A stretch of DNA of 62,354 bases from Lacunisphaera sp. (GCA_029945445.1 JAQSCO010000006.1:1-62354), one strand, 5' to 3'. Shown: positions 1 to 9,092, counted from the stretch's first letter. Numbers and translations are program-made. The notes: a model not told the origin generated them from the sequence alone.

Positions 1-24
1 GTTCGAGTCTCTTCTCCCGCTCCA
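1..24 (+). tRNA. tRNA-Gly, 3' end only
   Basis: Only the last 24 bases are inside the window. They give a T-loop TTCGAGT, the 3' half of the T-stem, an acceptor strand CTCCCGC, discriminator T and an encoded CCA. U73 with an acceptor of this kind is typical of bacterial tRNA-Gly. The anticodon is upstream of the window, so the amino acid is inferred from the acceptor end alone. Confidence 0.75.
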
Positions 25-29
25 ATTTC

Positions 30-59
30 AAAAACCGCTGTAACTCAGCGGTTTTTTTG
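30..59 (+). terminator. Rho-independent terminator of the tRNA-Gly gene
   Basis: A hairpin with stem AACCGCTG / CAGCGGTT and loop TAACT is flanked by A-rich and T-rich runs, ending in seven T's. It lies 6 bases after the tRNA CCA end and 15 bases before the next start codon. It should end the tRNA transcript. Confidence 0.9.
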
Positions 60-73
60 TTATCCATGCCGTC

Positions 74-754
74 GTGAAAGCCTCCGATTACTTCGCCCTG
101 CCGCCTTCGCTGGCCCGGTTTGCTCCCTTTTTCCCGGCGGCGGCCGCCCCGTGGGACTGGCTGAAGCAGATCGGCGCAGCGTTGGCGGGCATCGCCGCCA
201 ACCCCGCCGGACCGAAAATCCCGCCCGGCGTGCAGATCGAGGGCCAGGTCTGGCTTCACGCCTCGGTCAAGCTGCCCACCTACGCCACCATCATCGGCCC
301 GGCGTGGATCGGCGCGAACACCCAGATCCGCCCGGGCGCCTTCATCCGCGGCGGCGTCATCGTCGGCGAGAACTGCGTGCTGGGCAACGCGAGCGAGTTC
401 AAGAACTGCCTGCTGCTCGACGGCGTGCAGGCGCCGCATTTCAACTACGTCGGCGATTCCATCCTCGGCAACGGCGCGCATCTCGGCGCGGGCGTCATCT
501 GCTCCAACCTCCGGCTCGACCAGGGCGAGGTGACGGTCCGGGTGGGCGAGCGGACCGTGAAGACCGGCCTGAAGAAATTCGGCGCCGTGCTCGGCGACTC
601 AGCCGAGGTCGGCTGCAACGCCGTGCTCAATCCCGGCTCGCTCCTCGGCCGGCGCGCGCTCGTGACGCCGTGCACGTCCTTCAGCGGCTCCCTGCCGGCC
701 AACACCATCGCCCACTCCCGGCAGACCATCACCACGGTGCCGCGCCGGGACTAA
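74..754 (+). CDS. left-handed beta-helix acyltransferase/nucleotidyltransferase-like protein (GlmU C-terminal type)
   Basis: A 226-residue protein whose residues from about 52 to 190 form hexapeptide repeats of the left-handed beta-helix fold (IGANTQIRPGAFIRGG, IVGENCVLGNASEF, GAHLGAGVICSN). This is the GlmU C-terminal / UDP-GlcNAc diphosphorylase-like group. The nucleotidyltransferase domain of full GlmU is absent, so an acyl transfer to a sugar nucleotide or a scaffold role is more likely than complete GlmU function. The start is GTG at 74, because the upstream ATG at 66 runs into a stop. No clear ribosome binding site is seen. The substrate cannot be read from the sequence. Confidence 0.85.
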   Translation: MKASDYFALPPSLARFAPFFPAAAAPWDWLKQIGAALAGIAANPAGPKIPPGVQIEGQVWLHASVKLPTYATIIGPAWIGANTQIRPGAFIRGGVIVGENCVLGNASEFKNCLLLDGVQAPHFNYVGDSILGNGAHLGAGVICSNLRLDQGEVTVRVGERTVKTGLKKFGAVLGDSAEVGCNAVLNPGSLLGRRALVTPCTSFSGSLPANTIAHSRQTITTVPRRD

Positions 755-869
755 ACCGCCGGCCGCCCAAATTCACGCTTCCCTCACGGCGCAGAATCCG
801 CCGAGATGCCAGTCCGTTTAATCGGAAATCGAGTTCCGAGCAAAGCGACATCCTCATCCAAAATCTAAA

Positions 870-1841
870 ATGCCCAGAGTCCTCACCGGCATCACGCCCT
901 CCGGCACCCTCCACATCGGCAATTATTTCGGCGCCATGCGCCCCGCCATCGAGCTGCAGGCCGGCGGCGACGCGTTCTACTTCATCGCGGACTACCACTC
1001 GATGACCGCGATCACCGACCCGGCCGAGCGCCGCGGCTACACGCAGGGCATCGCCCTCGACTGGCTCGCCTGCGGCCTCGACCCGGCCAAGGCCGTCTTC
1101 TGGCGCCAGAGCGACGTGCCCGAGGTCTGCGAACTCACCTGGCTGCTCGGTTCGCTCACGCCCATGGGCCTGCTCGAGCGCGCGCATAGCTACAAGGACA
1201 AGATCGCCAAGGGCATGTCACCCAACTTCGGCCTCTTCGCCTACCCGGTGCTCATGGCCGCCGACATCCTCCTCTACGACACCCACGTCGTTCCCGTCGG
1301 CAAGGACCAGAAGCAGCACCTCGAGATGACGCGCGACATCGCCATCAAGTTCAACCAGACCTACGGTGAAAATACCTTGGTCGTGCCCGAGGAGCGCATC
1401 TCGGAGACGCTGGCCGTCATCCCCGGCCTCGACGGTCAGAAAATGTCCAAGAGCTACGGCAACACCATCGAGATCTTCGGCGACGAGAAGGCCCTCCGCA
1501 AAAAAATCATGGGGATCGTCATGGACTCGCGCACGCCGCAGGAGCCGAAGCCCGACGCCGAGAAGAACCTCGCCATTCAGCTCCTGAAGCTGGTCGCGCC
1601 CGTCGGGGTCGCCGCCGACTTCGAGAACCGGCTCCGCGCCGGCGGTCTCGGCTACGGCGACCTGAAGAAGGCGCTGTTCGAGCACTACTGGGAGTTTTTC
1701 GCCCCGTATCGCGCCCGCCGCGCCGAGCTCGTCGCTGATCCGAGCTACGTCGAGAAGGTCCTCCATGACGGCGCCGGGCGCGCCCGCATCGTGGCCGACC
1801 AAGTGATGGCCCGCGCGCGCCAAGCCTGCGGCCTGCGGTAG
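870..1841 (+). CDS. trpS: tryptophan--tRNA ligase
   Basis: A 323-residue class I aminoacyl-tRNA synthetase that charges tRNA-Trp. The HIGH-type signature reads HIGN at residues 15-18, after the typical [17 protein letters not shown] start. The KMSKS loop is intact at residues 191-195 ([10 protein letters not shown]). Length matches bacterial TrpS (about 320-340). The gene stands alone, with 17 bases before the following oxidase-type gene, with which it may be co-transcribed. No leader peptide or T-box was seen in the 115 bases upstream. Confidence 0.97.
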   Translation: MPRVLTGITPSGTLHIGNYFGAMRPAIELQAGGDAFYFIADYHSMTAITDPAERRGYTQGIALDWLACGLDPAKAVFWRQSDVPEVCELTWLLGSLTPMGLLERAHSYKDKIAKGMSPNFGLFAYPVLMAADILLYDTHVVPVGKDQKQHLEMTRDIAIKFNQTYGENTLVVPEERISETLAVIPGLDGQKMSKSYGNTIEIFGDEKALRKKIMGIVMDSRTPQEPKPDAEKNLAIQLLKLVAPVGVAADFENRLRAGGLGYGDLKKALFEHYWEFFAPYRARRAELVADPSYVEKVLHDGAGRARIVADQVMARARQACGLR

Positions 1842-1858
1842 TTTGCCGTCTTCGTGCC

Positions 1859-3136
1859 GTGAGCGACCACGCCGACATTGGACGCAAACGGCAGCGCGAT
1901 ATCTATATCGCCGGTGTGGCCGGCCATGTGCCGGCGGTGCCGGTCGCGTGGAGCAAATTGGAAGAAGCGGCGCAGGCGGCAATGTCACCTGAAGCGTGGG
2001 CCTATGTGGCCGGTGGCGCCGGGCGCGAATCCACCATGGCCGCCAACCGCGCGGCCTTTGAACGCTGGCGGATCGTCCCGCGCGTGCTGCGCGACGTCGA
2101 GCAACGCGACCTCTCAATCGAACTTTTCGGCCAGAAGCTGCCGTCGCCGCTGCTGTTGTGCCCGATCGGTGTGCTGGAGATGGCGCACCGCGAGGCCGAC
2201 CTCGCCGTCGCGAAGGCCGCGGCGGCGCTGCGCGTGCCGTATATCTTCTCCAACCAGGCCTCCGTGCCGATGGAAACCTGTGCCGCCGCCATGGGCGATG
2301 CGCCGCGCTGGTTCCAGCTCTACTGGAGCCGGTCGAATGAGCTGGTCGCGAGTTTTGTGAAGCGCGCCGAGGGCTGCGGTTGCTCGGCCATCGTGCTGAC
2401 GCTCGACACGACGATGCTCGGCTGGCGGCCGCGCGACCTCGATCTCGGGGCGCTGCCATTCATGAGGGGACAGGGTATCGCGCAATACACGAGTGACCCG
2501 GTCTTCCGCGCGCAGCTCGCCCAGCCGGCCGACACGGGCGGCGCGCCCAAGCCGCCGTTCACCCTGCAGACCATCGCGACGGCGCTCGAGCAGAAGGCAA
2601 ATTTTCCCGGCGGCCTGTTGAAGAACCTCGGCTCGGGCGACCCGCGTGCGGCGGTGCAGCGGTTCATGACGACCTATTCGCGTCCGTCACTGCAATGGGA
2701 CGAACTGAAGTTTCTCCGCCAGCACACCAAGCTGCCGATCCTGCTGAAAGGTGTGCTGCATCCGGCCGATGCGAAGAAGGCGGTCGAACTCGGCATCGAC
2801 GGACTGGTCGTCTCGAACCACGGTGGCCGGCAGATCGACGGGGCGATCGCATCGCTCGATGCGCTGCCGGCGGTCGCCGAGATCGTGAACGGAAAAATTC
2901 CCGTGCTCTTCGACAGCGGCGTGCGCGGCGGGGCGGATGTATTTAAGGCCCTCGCCCTCGGCGCGACGGCGGTCTGCCTCGGCCGGCCCTACGTCTACGG
3001 CCTCGCGGTCGCCGGCCAGCGCGGCGTGGAGGAAGTCATCGGCAACGTGCTGGCGGAGTTCGACCTGACGCTTGGCCTCGCGGGTTGCACAAGCCGGCGG
3101 GAAGTCACACGCCGCGCGCTTCAGATCACCGCGTAG
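1859..3136 (+). CDS. FMN-dependent alpha-hydroxy-acid dehydrogenase (lactate 2-monooxygenase/oxidase-like)
   Basis: A 425-residue member of the FMN-dependent 2-hydroxy-acid dehydrogenase family, which oxidises L-lactate and related acids. The catalytic base is His321 in [11 protein letters not shown]. The phosphate-binding end reads [20 protein letters not shown]. An N-terminal stretch with [13 protein letters not shown] and an extended loop around residues 205-245 resemble lactate monooxygenase and oxidase more than LldD. There is no membrane-binding segment. Start GTG at 1859. Its last 16 bases overlap the convergent acyltransferase gene. The exact substrate and electron acceptor are not determined. 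Confidence 0.9.
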   Translation: MSDHADIGRKRQRDIYIAGVAGHVPAVPVAWSKLEEAAQAAMSPEAWAYVAGGAGRESTMAANRAAFERWRIVPRVLRDVEQRDLSIELFGQKLPSPLLLCPIGVLEMAHREADLAVAKAAAALRVPYIFSNQASVPMETCAAAMGDAPRWFQLYWSRSNELVASFVKRAEGCGCSAIVLTLDTTMLGWRPRDLDLGALPFMRGQGIAQYTSDPVFRAQLAQPADTGGAPKPPFTLQTIATALEQKANFPGGLLKNLGSGDPRAAVQRFMTTYSRPSLQWDELKFLRQHTKLPILLKGVLHPADAKKAVELGIDGLVVSNHGGRQIDGAIASLDALPAVAEIVNGKIPVLFDSGVRGGADVFKALALGATAVCLGRPYVYGLAVAGQRGVEEVIGNVLAEFDLTLGLAGCTSRREVTRRALQITA

Positions 3137-3780
3137 TGCGGCCGCGGGAGCGCGGCGATGCGGTCCATGATGCGCTGGGCGGCCGCCTCGTAGCGCGCCT
3201 TGCCGAGTCCCGGGTCGTCGTAGACGCTGGCGGGAATCGGAGCGCCGAAGACAATTGTCACGGGCGCGCCAAAGTTGGGCCACCGCCGGCCTTTGCCGAA
3301 GGCCTCAAACGACCCGTAGACGCGGCACGGCACCACGGGCACGCCGGTCTTGCAGGCCATGAGGCCGACGCCGGCCTTGGGTTTTTGCAGCTGGCCGTCG
3401 GGTGAGCGCGTGCCCTCGGGAAAGAGCACGACGGCGCGGTCCTCCTTCAGGGCCAGCAGCACGCGCTTGATCGCGCCGATGTCACCGGTGTCGCGCTCCA
3501 CCGGGATGGTCTCGACCTGGTCGAGCCACCAGCCGAGGAGTTTGCTGCTCCACAGGCTCTTGCGGGCGAAGAACCGCATCTGCTTCGCGATCTGGCTGCC
3601 GACGAACGGGGGGTCCAGGTGGCTGGCGTGGTTGGAGGCGATCAGGAAGGGCCCCACCTTGGGAAAATTTTCCGTGCCCACCACCTCGCCGCGGAACCAC
3701 ATGCCGTGCACGACGCCTGACAGATAATGGAAGAAACCGTAGAACGGTCGCATCTTCAGGTGGTCGGGCGAGTGCGGCAT
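3121..3780 (-). CDS. plsC: 1-acyl-sn-glycerol-3-phosphate acyltransferase family protein (PlsC-like)
   Basis: A protein of 219 residues with both signature blocks of glycerolipid acyltransferases: NHASHLD (the H-x4-D catalytic pair) and [10 protein letters not shown] (phosphate binding). It would add the second acyl chain to lysophosphatidate at the inner membrane. I chose ATG at 3780 (MPHSPDH); an in-frame ATG at 3753 is also possible, and a longer reading to 3834 runs through a GGACAGA repeat and is unlikely. It ends the tyrA-aroA-cmk run, with about 140 bases of repeat-rich spacer after cmk, an order seen in other bacteria (aroA-cmk-plsC). Confidence 0.9.
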   Translation of the reverse strand: MPHSPDHLKMRPFYGFFHYLSGVVHGMWFRGEVVGTENFPKVGPFLIASNHASHLDPPFVGSQIAKQMRFFARKSLWSSKLLGWWLDQVETIPVERDTGDIGAIKRVLLALKEDRAVVLFPEGTRSPDGQLQKPKAGVGLMACKTGVPVVPCRVYGSFEAFGKGRRWPNFGAPVTIVFGAPIPASVYDDPGLGKARYEAAAQRIMDRIAALPRPHYAVI

Positions 3781-3792
3781 GGCGTGATCAGG

Positions 3793-3820
3793 GGACAGAG
3801 GACGGAGGACAGAAAACAGA
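3793..3820. repeat. 7-bp tandem repeat (GGACAGA)n
   Basis: Four successive heptamers read GGACAGA, GGACGGA, GGACAGA, AAACAGA just upstream of the plsC-like start. The same unit recurs at 19068-19088. It lies in a leader and causes a spurious in-frame extension of the acyltransferase gene. Confidence 0.85.
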
Positions 3821-3842
3821 GGGCCGATAAACATAACCCGTC

Positions 3843-3917
3843 ATTCTGACCGCAGCGAAGAATCCAGAATGATGGGCGATGGCGGACATGTGGTGGATTC
3901 TTCGCTGCGCTCAGAAT
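3843..3917. repeat. REP-like inverted repeat between cmk and plsC
   Basis: Two 24-base arms (3843-3866 and 3894-3917) are reverse complements with a single mismatch, sharing the core GCAGCGAAGAATCC. They can form a long hairpin in the cmk-plsC intergenic transcript. A related, more decayed copy is at 10336-10422. Confidence 0.85.
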
Positions 3918-3923
3918 AGCATT

Positions 3924-4592
3924 TTAGACGGATAGTTGCCCCGCAATCAGGCCGGCCATCTTTTCCACGACCTGGTCGAGGGTCAGCAGGGTCGAGTCGA
4001 TGTCGATCGCGCCGACCGGGCAGGTGAGAGGTGAGGCCTTGCGGGAGGAGTCGATGCGGTCGCGCTCGGCGATCGAGTCTTGTCCGCCTTCCCTCGCCCG
4101 GCGCTTGGCCCGCTCGGCGGGATCGGCGTGCAGGAAGAAACGAAACTCCGCGTGCGGGAAGATCACCGAGCCGATGTCGCGGCCCTCCATCACGAGGCCG
4201 CGGAAAGCGTGCGCCTGCGCCACGTCGACGAGGCCGCGCTGGTAGCCAAGCAGCGCGTGGCGCACCTCGGGCAGGGCGGCGTAGTGGGAGACGTGCTCGT
4301 TGACGTTCTGCCCGCGGATCTCGACGCCGGCGGGCTGGCCGCCGATGAGCATCTGCGCGGAGCGGCCGTTGAGCCGGGTGGTGAACTGCAGCTTGGCCAG
4401 CGCGGCATTGATCGCCGGCAGGTCGGCATGGGCCACGCCCAGCCGCAGCAGCTCGTAGGTGATGTGCCGGTAGAACGAGCCGGTGTCGACGTGCAGCAGG
4501 TTGAACCGGTCCGCGAGGATCTTGGATGACGACGACTTGCCGGAGGCGGCGCCGCCGTCGATGGCGATGATGATGAAGGGCTGGTGCGCCAT
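3924..4592 (-). CDS. cmk: (d)CMP kinase (cytidylate kinase)
   Basis: A 222-residue P-loop kinase that phosphorylates CMP and dCMP using ATP. The Walker A loop GGAASGKSS lies at residues 13-21, followed by VDTGSFYR (the family's DTG-xxYR acceptor motif) and GRDIGSVIFPHAEFRFFLHADPAERAKRR, the LID-type region. Start ATG at 4592, seven bases after the aroA stop, which indicates translation from the same mRNA. The longer reading to 4661 lies inside aroA and is rejected. The neighbourhood aroA-cmk-plsC supports the call. Confidence 0.96.
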   Translation of the reverse strand: MAHQPFIIIAIDGGAASGKSSSSKILADRFNLLHVDTGSFYRHITYELLRLGVAHADLPAINAALAKLQFTTRLNGRSAQMLIGGQPAGVEIRGQNVNEHVSHYAALPEVRHALLGYQRGLVDVAQAHAFRGLVMEGRDIGSVIFPHAEFRFFLHADPAERAKRRAREGGQDSIAERDRIDSSRKASPLTCPVGAIDIDSTLLTLDQVVEKMAGLIAGQLSV

Positions 4593-4599
4593 GGAAGGG

Positions 4600-5838
4600 T
4601 TAATGAGAGCCAGCGCGCAGGCCGGCCAGCAAGTCAAAGAATGCGGGGAAAGTTTTCGCACAGCAGCCCGGATCCTTGATCGTGAGCCAAGGCTGGCCGT
4701 TTTTCAGCAGGTCGTGGCAGCCGAGGACGCCGAAGCTCATGGCGAAACGGTGGTCGTGGTAGGTCTCGATCTCGCCGCCGGGCACCAGCGGGCGCGGGTG
4801 GATTTCGAGCGAGTCCTCCGTCTCGATGACCTGCTGGCCGAGTTTTTTCAGTTCGCGGGCCATGCCAGCCACGCGGTCGGTCTCCTGCTTGCGCGTGTGG
4901 GCGATGCCGGTGATTTTCGTCGGCCCGTCGAGCAGCGGCGCGAGGGCGGCGAGGGTGAGGAAGGTGTCGGAGAACTCGCGGAAGTTTTGCGTCACCGCGT
5001 GGCGGGCTCCGCTGGAGAAATTCAGGCCTTCGCTGCGCAGGCCGACCTGTTGCAAGACCGAGAGAAACCGGGCGTCGCCTTGGAGCGTGCCGGTGTAGTT
5101 GGGCAGCGTGAGGCTGCCCTGGGTCACGAGTGGCAGGGCGAGGAAATAACTGGCGGCGGAGGCGTCGCCTTCAATGGCGTAATCCACCGGTTGGGCGGCG
5201 AATTGCCGCACCATCTCCTCCGTCATCGTCACGAAAGGCCTGGAGCCGGCCTCGCCCTTGAGTTTCACCGTCAGTGGCTGGCGGGCCCAGGGCGCAATCA
5301 TCAGCAGCGCGGAGAGCATCTGGCTGCTTTCGGAGGCATCCAGCTCCACGTTGCCGCCGGACAGACCGGCGGTCTTGAGCGTGAAAGGAAAACTGCGCGC
5401 GCTGGCCTTCGCGCCTTGCGACTCCACCGCCTCGAGCAACGCGCCGATGGGCCGGCGGCGCATGGCCTCGTCGCCGTCAAAGTGATAGACGCCGTCGGGC
5501 CGCAGGCAGACGAACGCCGTCAGGAAGCGCGCGGCGGTGCCAGCATTGCCCACCTCGAGCTTGGCCTCGCGCACGGGGATCTCGCCGCCGCGGCCGGCGA
5601 TGGTGATGGTCAGTGCCTTTTCGTCATCGACAATGAGAAAACCCAGCGCCCGCAGCGCCGCGACCATGAGGCGGCTGTCGCGGCTGAAGAGGGCGCCGTG
5701 CAGCGTAACGGTCTTTTTGCCGAGCGCCGCGAGGATGAGCGCGCGGTTGGTGATGCTCTTGGAGCCGGGCAGCGTGACACTGCCGCGCACCGGTTTGGTG
5801 AAGGGCTGGATCGCGAGGGTGGGCGGGTAGGGAGGCAT
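4600..5838 (-). CDS. aroA: 3-phosphoshikimate 1-carboxyvinyltransferase (EPSP synthase)
   Basis: A 412-residue enzyme that joins phosphoenolpyruvate to shikimate 3-phosphate in the chorismate pathway. The N-terminal PGSKSITNRALI block (Lys27) and NAGTAARFLTAF are the two classic substrate loops; the C-terminal KETDRVAGMARELKKLG and DHRFAMSF blocks are also intact. It follows tyrA and precedes cmk on the minus strand. The 88-base gap from tyrA is filled by a heptad-repeat inverted repeat that could modulate read-through. Confidence 0.96.
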   Translation of the reverse strand: MPPYPPTLAIQPFTKPVRGSVTLPGSKSITNRALILAALGKKTVTLHGALFSRDSRLMVAALRALGFLIVDDEKALTITIAGRGGEIPVREAKLEVGNAGTAARFLTAFVCLRPDGVYHFDGDEAMRRRPIGALLEAVESQGAKASARSFPFTLKTAGLSGGNVELDASESSQMLSALLMIAPWARQPLTVKLKGEAGSRPFVTMTEEMVRQFAAQPVDYAIEGDASAASYFLALPLVTQGSLTLPNYTGTLQGDARFLSVLQQVGLRSEGLNFSSGARHAVTQNFREFSDTFLTLAALAPLLDGPTKITGIAHTRKQETDRVAGMARELKKLGQQVIETEDSLEIHPRPLVPGGEIETYHDHRFAMSFGVLGCHDLLKNGQPWLTIKDPGCCAKTFPAFFDLLAGLRAGSH

Positions 5839-5920
5839 TGTTCACTTTTCATTGTTCATCGTTCATTGGTCATTGGACGGCTGGGCCGATGAACATTGAA
5901 CGATGAACGTTGAACGATGA
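5839..5920. repeat. heptad-periodic inverted repeat in the tyrA-aroA gap
   Basis: Left arm units TGTTCAC, TTTTCAT, TGTTCAT, CGTTCAT, TGGTCAT (5839-5873) are matched by right arm units GAACATT, GAACGAT, GAACGTT, GAACGAT (5891-5918). Both arms have a strict 7-base period and the arms are complementary to each other, so the transcript can fold in several registers. It fills almost all the space between tyrA and aroA. Confidence 0.9.
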
Positions 5921-5926
5921 GAAATT

Positions 5927-6781
5927 TCAAGGGATCGGCCGGAACTGGTCGCGGTAGGCGCGGCCGCGCTCGAGGATGGCCTGCACCTCTAACCAGTCGC
6001 GGTTGGCGAGCGCGCGCTCGAGACCGTGCAACTCCTCCTGGTAACCGCGGACGGCGCGGAGCACCTCGTCGCGGTTCTGCTCAAGGATCGTCTTCCACAG
6101 CTTCGGGTCGCTCCCGGCGATGCGCGTGGTGTCACGCAGGCCGCCGCCGGCAAAGTTGCGCCAGCGCACGTCGCGCTTCGCGAGCGCCGCGCAGAGGGTG
6201 GAGGCGAGCACCTGCGGCAGGTGGCTGATCTGGGCGACGATTTCGTCGTGCGCGTCGGGTTCCACCGTGGCGACGTCGGCCTCGAGCGATTTCCAGAACG
6301 CCACGACCTGCTCGGTGGCCTTGGCGTCGGTCTCGGGGAGCGGCGTGACAAACACGGTGCGGCCCTTGAAGAGGTCGGCGCGCGCGTTCTCCCAGCCGGT
6401 CTTCTCGGAACCCGCCATGGGGTGGGAACCGACGAAGTGGGCGCGGCCCTTCAGCGTGATGGCGGCGGCGCGGCAGATCTCGCCCTTCACGCTGCCGACG
6501 TCGGTCACGATCACACCGGCGGCGAGGTACGGTGCAATCTGCCCGATCAGCGGACCGATCTGGTCAACCGGCGCGCAGATGACGACCAGCTGCGCGCCCT
6601 GCACGGCGTCGGCCGGGGTGTCGGCCACGCGGTCGCACCACGGCTGGCCCTTGAGTTGCAGGCGCGTCTCGGGCCGGCGGGCCCAGAGCGTGAGGCGCGA
6701 CGCGGCGCCCAGCCGGCGGGCGGCCTGCGCCACGGAGGCGCCGAGCAGACCGGGGGCGAGGATGGTGATCTGATCAAGCAC
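5927..6781 (-). CDS. tyrA: prephenate dehydrogenase
   Basis: A 284-residue NAD(P)-dependent enzyme making 4-hydroxyphenylpyruvate for tyrosine. The Rossmann start ITILAPGLLGASVAQAARRLG keeps the glycine pattern, and FVGSHPMAGSEKTG is the family's prephenate-binding block with the catalytic His. An all-helical C-terminal dimer domain follows; no ACT domain is present. I take GTG at 6781 as start, since the longer reading to 6925 would overlap the divergent gene at 6876 and adds a low-complexity leader. First gene of the tyrA-aroA-cmk-plsC run. Confidence 0.93.
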   Translation of the reverse strand: MLDQITILAPGLLGASVAQAARRLGAASRLTLWARRPETRLQLKGQPWCDRVADTPADAVQGAQLVVICAPVDQIGPLIGQIAPYLAAGVIVTDVGSVKGEICRAAAITLKGRAHFVGSHPMAGSEKTGWENARADLFKGRTVFVTPLPETDAKATEQVVAFWKSLEADVATVEPDAHDEIVAQISHLPQVLASTLCAALAKRDVRWRNFAGGGLRDTTRIAGSDPKLWKTILEQNRDEVLRAVRGYQEELHGLERALANRDWLEVQAILERGRAYRDQFRPIP

Positions 6782-6875
6782 GGTTCCAGCGAAAAGGCCC
6801 GGTGCCGCATTGTCGAGCCAGTGTGGCAAACCCGTTGCCTTTTGGTGACACGGTGGGTAGCCTTCCAACCCGCGC

Positions 6876-8618
6876 ATGAACTTCGACAAGGAACCCGAAC
6901 TGCCCGACACCCCGCCGGTTTCCACGCGTCCCCGCTGGCTCCTGGGGTTGCTCGCGGTCGTGGGGCTCGGGGCGGCGGCGTTTTTCGCCTACTGGCAATT
7001 CGCGGCTCCGCCGGCCGCGCCACTGGCTCTCACGGCCGAGCAGAAGAAAATCCTTGGGGAAATCGCCTACCTGGAGGGCCGCCTCGACATCATCGCGGCG
7101 GATCTGGCCCGACTGGACCCGAAGAGTCCGCCGGCCGCCCGGCGCCAGCTCCTGGAAGAGGCCTTGGAACGGCAGAACCGGCTGCGCCGGTTGCGGCCGG
7201 TCCCGCTGGCCGCGGACGAGCTGCGGCTGGCCGAGTGGCAGACCAAGCTCGGCGACACCTATGCCCGCGAATGGAACCTGCAAAGCGAGGAACTGGAGGC
7301 TGAGTCCGCCCTGTTGCAGAAGCAGAAGCAGCCGGGCGTCGTTGAAAAGCTGAAGGAGGCGCTGCGCCTGCAACGGGAGGTCAACGGCGGGCTGGCGGAC
7401 CAGGCCCTGAAGAATTACGGCCGCGAGGCGCGGCTGGAGCAGGACGCCGAGCGGCTCGACGCGGAGCCGCTGCGGGCGGAGGGCGCGCGCGTGCTCGCCG
7501 AGGCCCGCGCGAGCGTGGCGGCCGGCCGCTGGACCGCGGCGCTGGAGCTCTACGGCCGCGCGCGCGACATCCAGTTGAAGCTCAATCATGAATACGCCCG
7601 CACGCGTTTCGCCGACCTGCTCGCGGTGGACCGCCTCGACGCGGAGATGGCTTCGCTGAGCGCGACGGAGGCGCACGACCAGCTGGAGGCGCTCGTGACG
7701 CAGGCCACTGCGGCGGCGACGGCGCAAAAACTGGACGAGGCGGACCGCCTGCTGGCGGAGGCCGTCGCCCGGCAGAAGCTCATCAACGAGCAATTCGCCC
7801 AAAGCCGTTTCGTGTCGATGGAGCGGCTGGAGCAGCTCGAGGCGGACCGGCAGACCCTCCGGGCCCGCGCGGTGCTCACCGAGGTGCGTGAGCTCGATCA
7901 CACGGCCGCCGGGCACCTGCGTCGGCGGGAACTATTCCAGTCGCAGCAATTGCTCGGGCTGGCGCTGGAGAAGCTGGCGAGCGCCGTGGTGCAGCTGCCG
8001 AAGGCGCGCGGGATCGACGAAGAACTGCGCCAGCGCCTCAGTTACCTGAACCTGCGGTCGGCCGACCTCGTGCCGATCCAGGACCAGACCTACGACCTGC
8101 TGATGCCGCTGCCCGGGCGCGAGCAGTTCGCGCTGCTCAAGACCGAGGTGCCCCAGGCGCTGTATGTCCGGGTGATGAACGGCAATCCCAGCCGCAATCC
8201 CGGGCCGACGTTGCCGGTGGATTCCGTGACCTATGCCGAGGCCGGGGAATTCTGCCGGCGGCTCGGCTGGGTGCTCGGTGCGACGGTGCGCCTGCCGGCG
8301 GCGGCGGAGTTTCGCGCGGCGGTGGGCGATGGTTTCGCGACGGCGGCGAACGCGTGGGGCCTGGAGAACGGTCCCGGCAAAAGCCAGCCCGCGGGCGAGA
8401 AGCCGGCCAACGCCCTCGGCTTTCATGACCTGCTGGGCAACGTCGCGGAATGGCTGGCGGCGGACGCGGGCGACACCGCGGTGCTGGCCGGCGGCAGTTT
8501 CACCGAGAGCCGCGGCCAGCTGCAGGCGCTGCCGCTGCGGCGCGCCGCGAAAACCGAGCGGGCGCGCACCAACGGCTTCCGCGTGGTGGTCGAGTTCGAC
8601 CTCGCGGCGGGGCGGTGA
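6876..8618 (+). CDS. membrane-anchored coiled-coil protein with degenerate formylglycine-generating-enzyme-like domain
   Basis: 580 residues. A short cytoplasmic N-terminus is followed by one membrane helix (about 21-44), then about 330 residues of charged, alpha-helical, coiled-coil-like sequence. The last 150 residues resemble the FGE/SUMF1 fold: YVRVMNGNPS, LPVDSVTYAEAGEFCRRLG, RLPAAAEFRAA, NALGFHDLLGNVAEWLA, VLAGGSF, TNGFRVVVE. The catalytic cysteines of true formylglycine-generating enzymes are missing from this stretch, so it is probably a binding or structural module outside the inner membrane. It is divergent from tyrA and convergent with the EVE gene. Function unknown. Confidence 0.8.
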   Translation: MNFDKEPELPDTPPVSTRPRWLLGLLAVVGLGAAAFFAYWQFAAPPAAPLALTAEQKKILGEIAYLEGRLDIIAADLARLDPKSPPAARRQLLEEALERQNRLRRLRPVPLAADELRLAEWQTKLGDTYAREWNLQSEELEAESALLQKQKQPGVVEKLKEALRLQREVNGGLADQALKNYGREARLEQDAERLDAEPLRAEGARVLAEARASVAAGRWTAALELYGRARDIQLKLNHEYARTRFADLLAVDRLDAEMASLSATEAHDQLEALVTQATAAATAQKLDEADRLLAEAVARQKLINEQFAQSRFVSMERLEQLEADRQTLRARAVLTEVRELDHTAAGHLRRRELFQSQQLLGLALEKLASAVVQLPKARGIDEELRQRLSYLNLRSADLVPIQDQTYDLLMPLPGREQFALLKTEVPQALYVRVMNGNPSRNPGPTLPVDSVTYAEAGEFCRRLGWVLGATVRLPAAAEFRAAVGDGFATAANAWGLENGPGKSQPAGEKPANALGFHDLLGNVAEWLAADAGDTAVLAGGSFTESRGQLQALPLRRAAKTERARTNGFRVVVEFDLAAGR

Positions 8619-8625
8619 GGGTGGG

Positions 8626-8672
8626 CGTCGGTTTCCACACCGACGCGGTCGCCGATGGGGACAGCGGCGACC
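8626..8672. repeat. double-hairpin element between convergent genes
   Basis: Two adjacent stem-loops: CGTCGGT/ACCGACG (8626-8645) and GGTCGCC/GGCGACC (8647-8672). The layout, two GC-rich hairpins joined by a CG step, matches the element embedded in ybeY at 17592-17641. Placed between the convergent stops at 8618 and 8682, it may act as a bidirectional terminator without a U-tract. Confidence 0.75.
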
Positions 8673-8681
8673 ACCTCAAAC

Positions 8682-9092
8682 CTATTTCGCGAGCCGGGCG
8701 ATCAGCGCGAACTCAGCCGGCTTGACCGGCGAGACCGACAGCCGGCTCTCGCGGACGAGCCTCATGTCCTGCAACGCGGGCTCGGCCTTGATCTGCGCGA
8801 GCGTGACGGACTGGCCGAGCGGCTGCACCGGGGCGAGTTCCACCGCGACCCAGCCTTCCTCGTCGGCGGTCTTGTCGGGGAAAGCGGTCTTCGTGACCTT
8901 GGCGAGGCCGACAATGCTCTTGGACTCACCGCTGTGGTAGAAGTAAACCCCGTCACCGACGGCCATGGCCTTGAGGTGGAGCCGGGCGGCGTAGTTGCGG
9001 ACGCCGGTCCAGTCGGTGCGCCGATCGCGGACGAGGTCGTCCCACGAGTAGGTTTCGGGTTCGGATTTGACCAGCCAGTATTGCGTTTTCAT
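8682..9092 (-). CDS. EVE domain-containing protein
   Basis: A 136-residue single-domain protein of the EVE (PUA-like) family, opening with the diagnostic YWLVKSEPETYSWDDL and continuing with WTGVRNYAARLHLKAMAVGDGVYFYHS. EVE domains bind modified bases in DNA or RNA; the family relatives include human THYN1. Start ATG at 9092; the longer reading to 9167 is not needed and would overlap the divergent small gene. No partner nuclease sits beside it, so a housekeeping role is more likely than restriction. Confidence 0.93.
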   Translation of the reverse strand: MKTQYWLVKSEPETYSWDDLVRDRRTDWTGVRNYAARLHLKAMAVGDGVYFYHSGESKSIVGLAKVTKTAFPDKTADEEGWVAVELAPVQPLGQSVTLAQIKAEPALQDMRLVRESRLSVSPVKPAEFALIARLAK

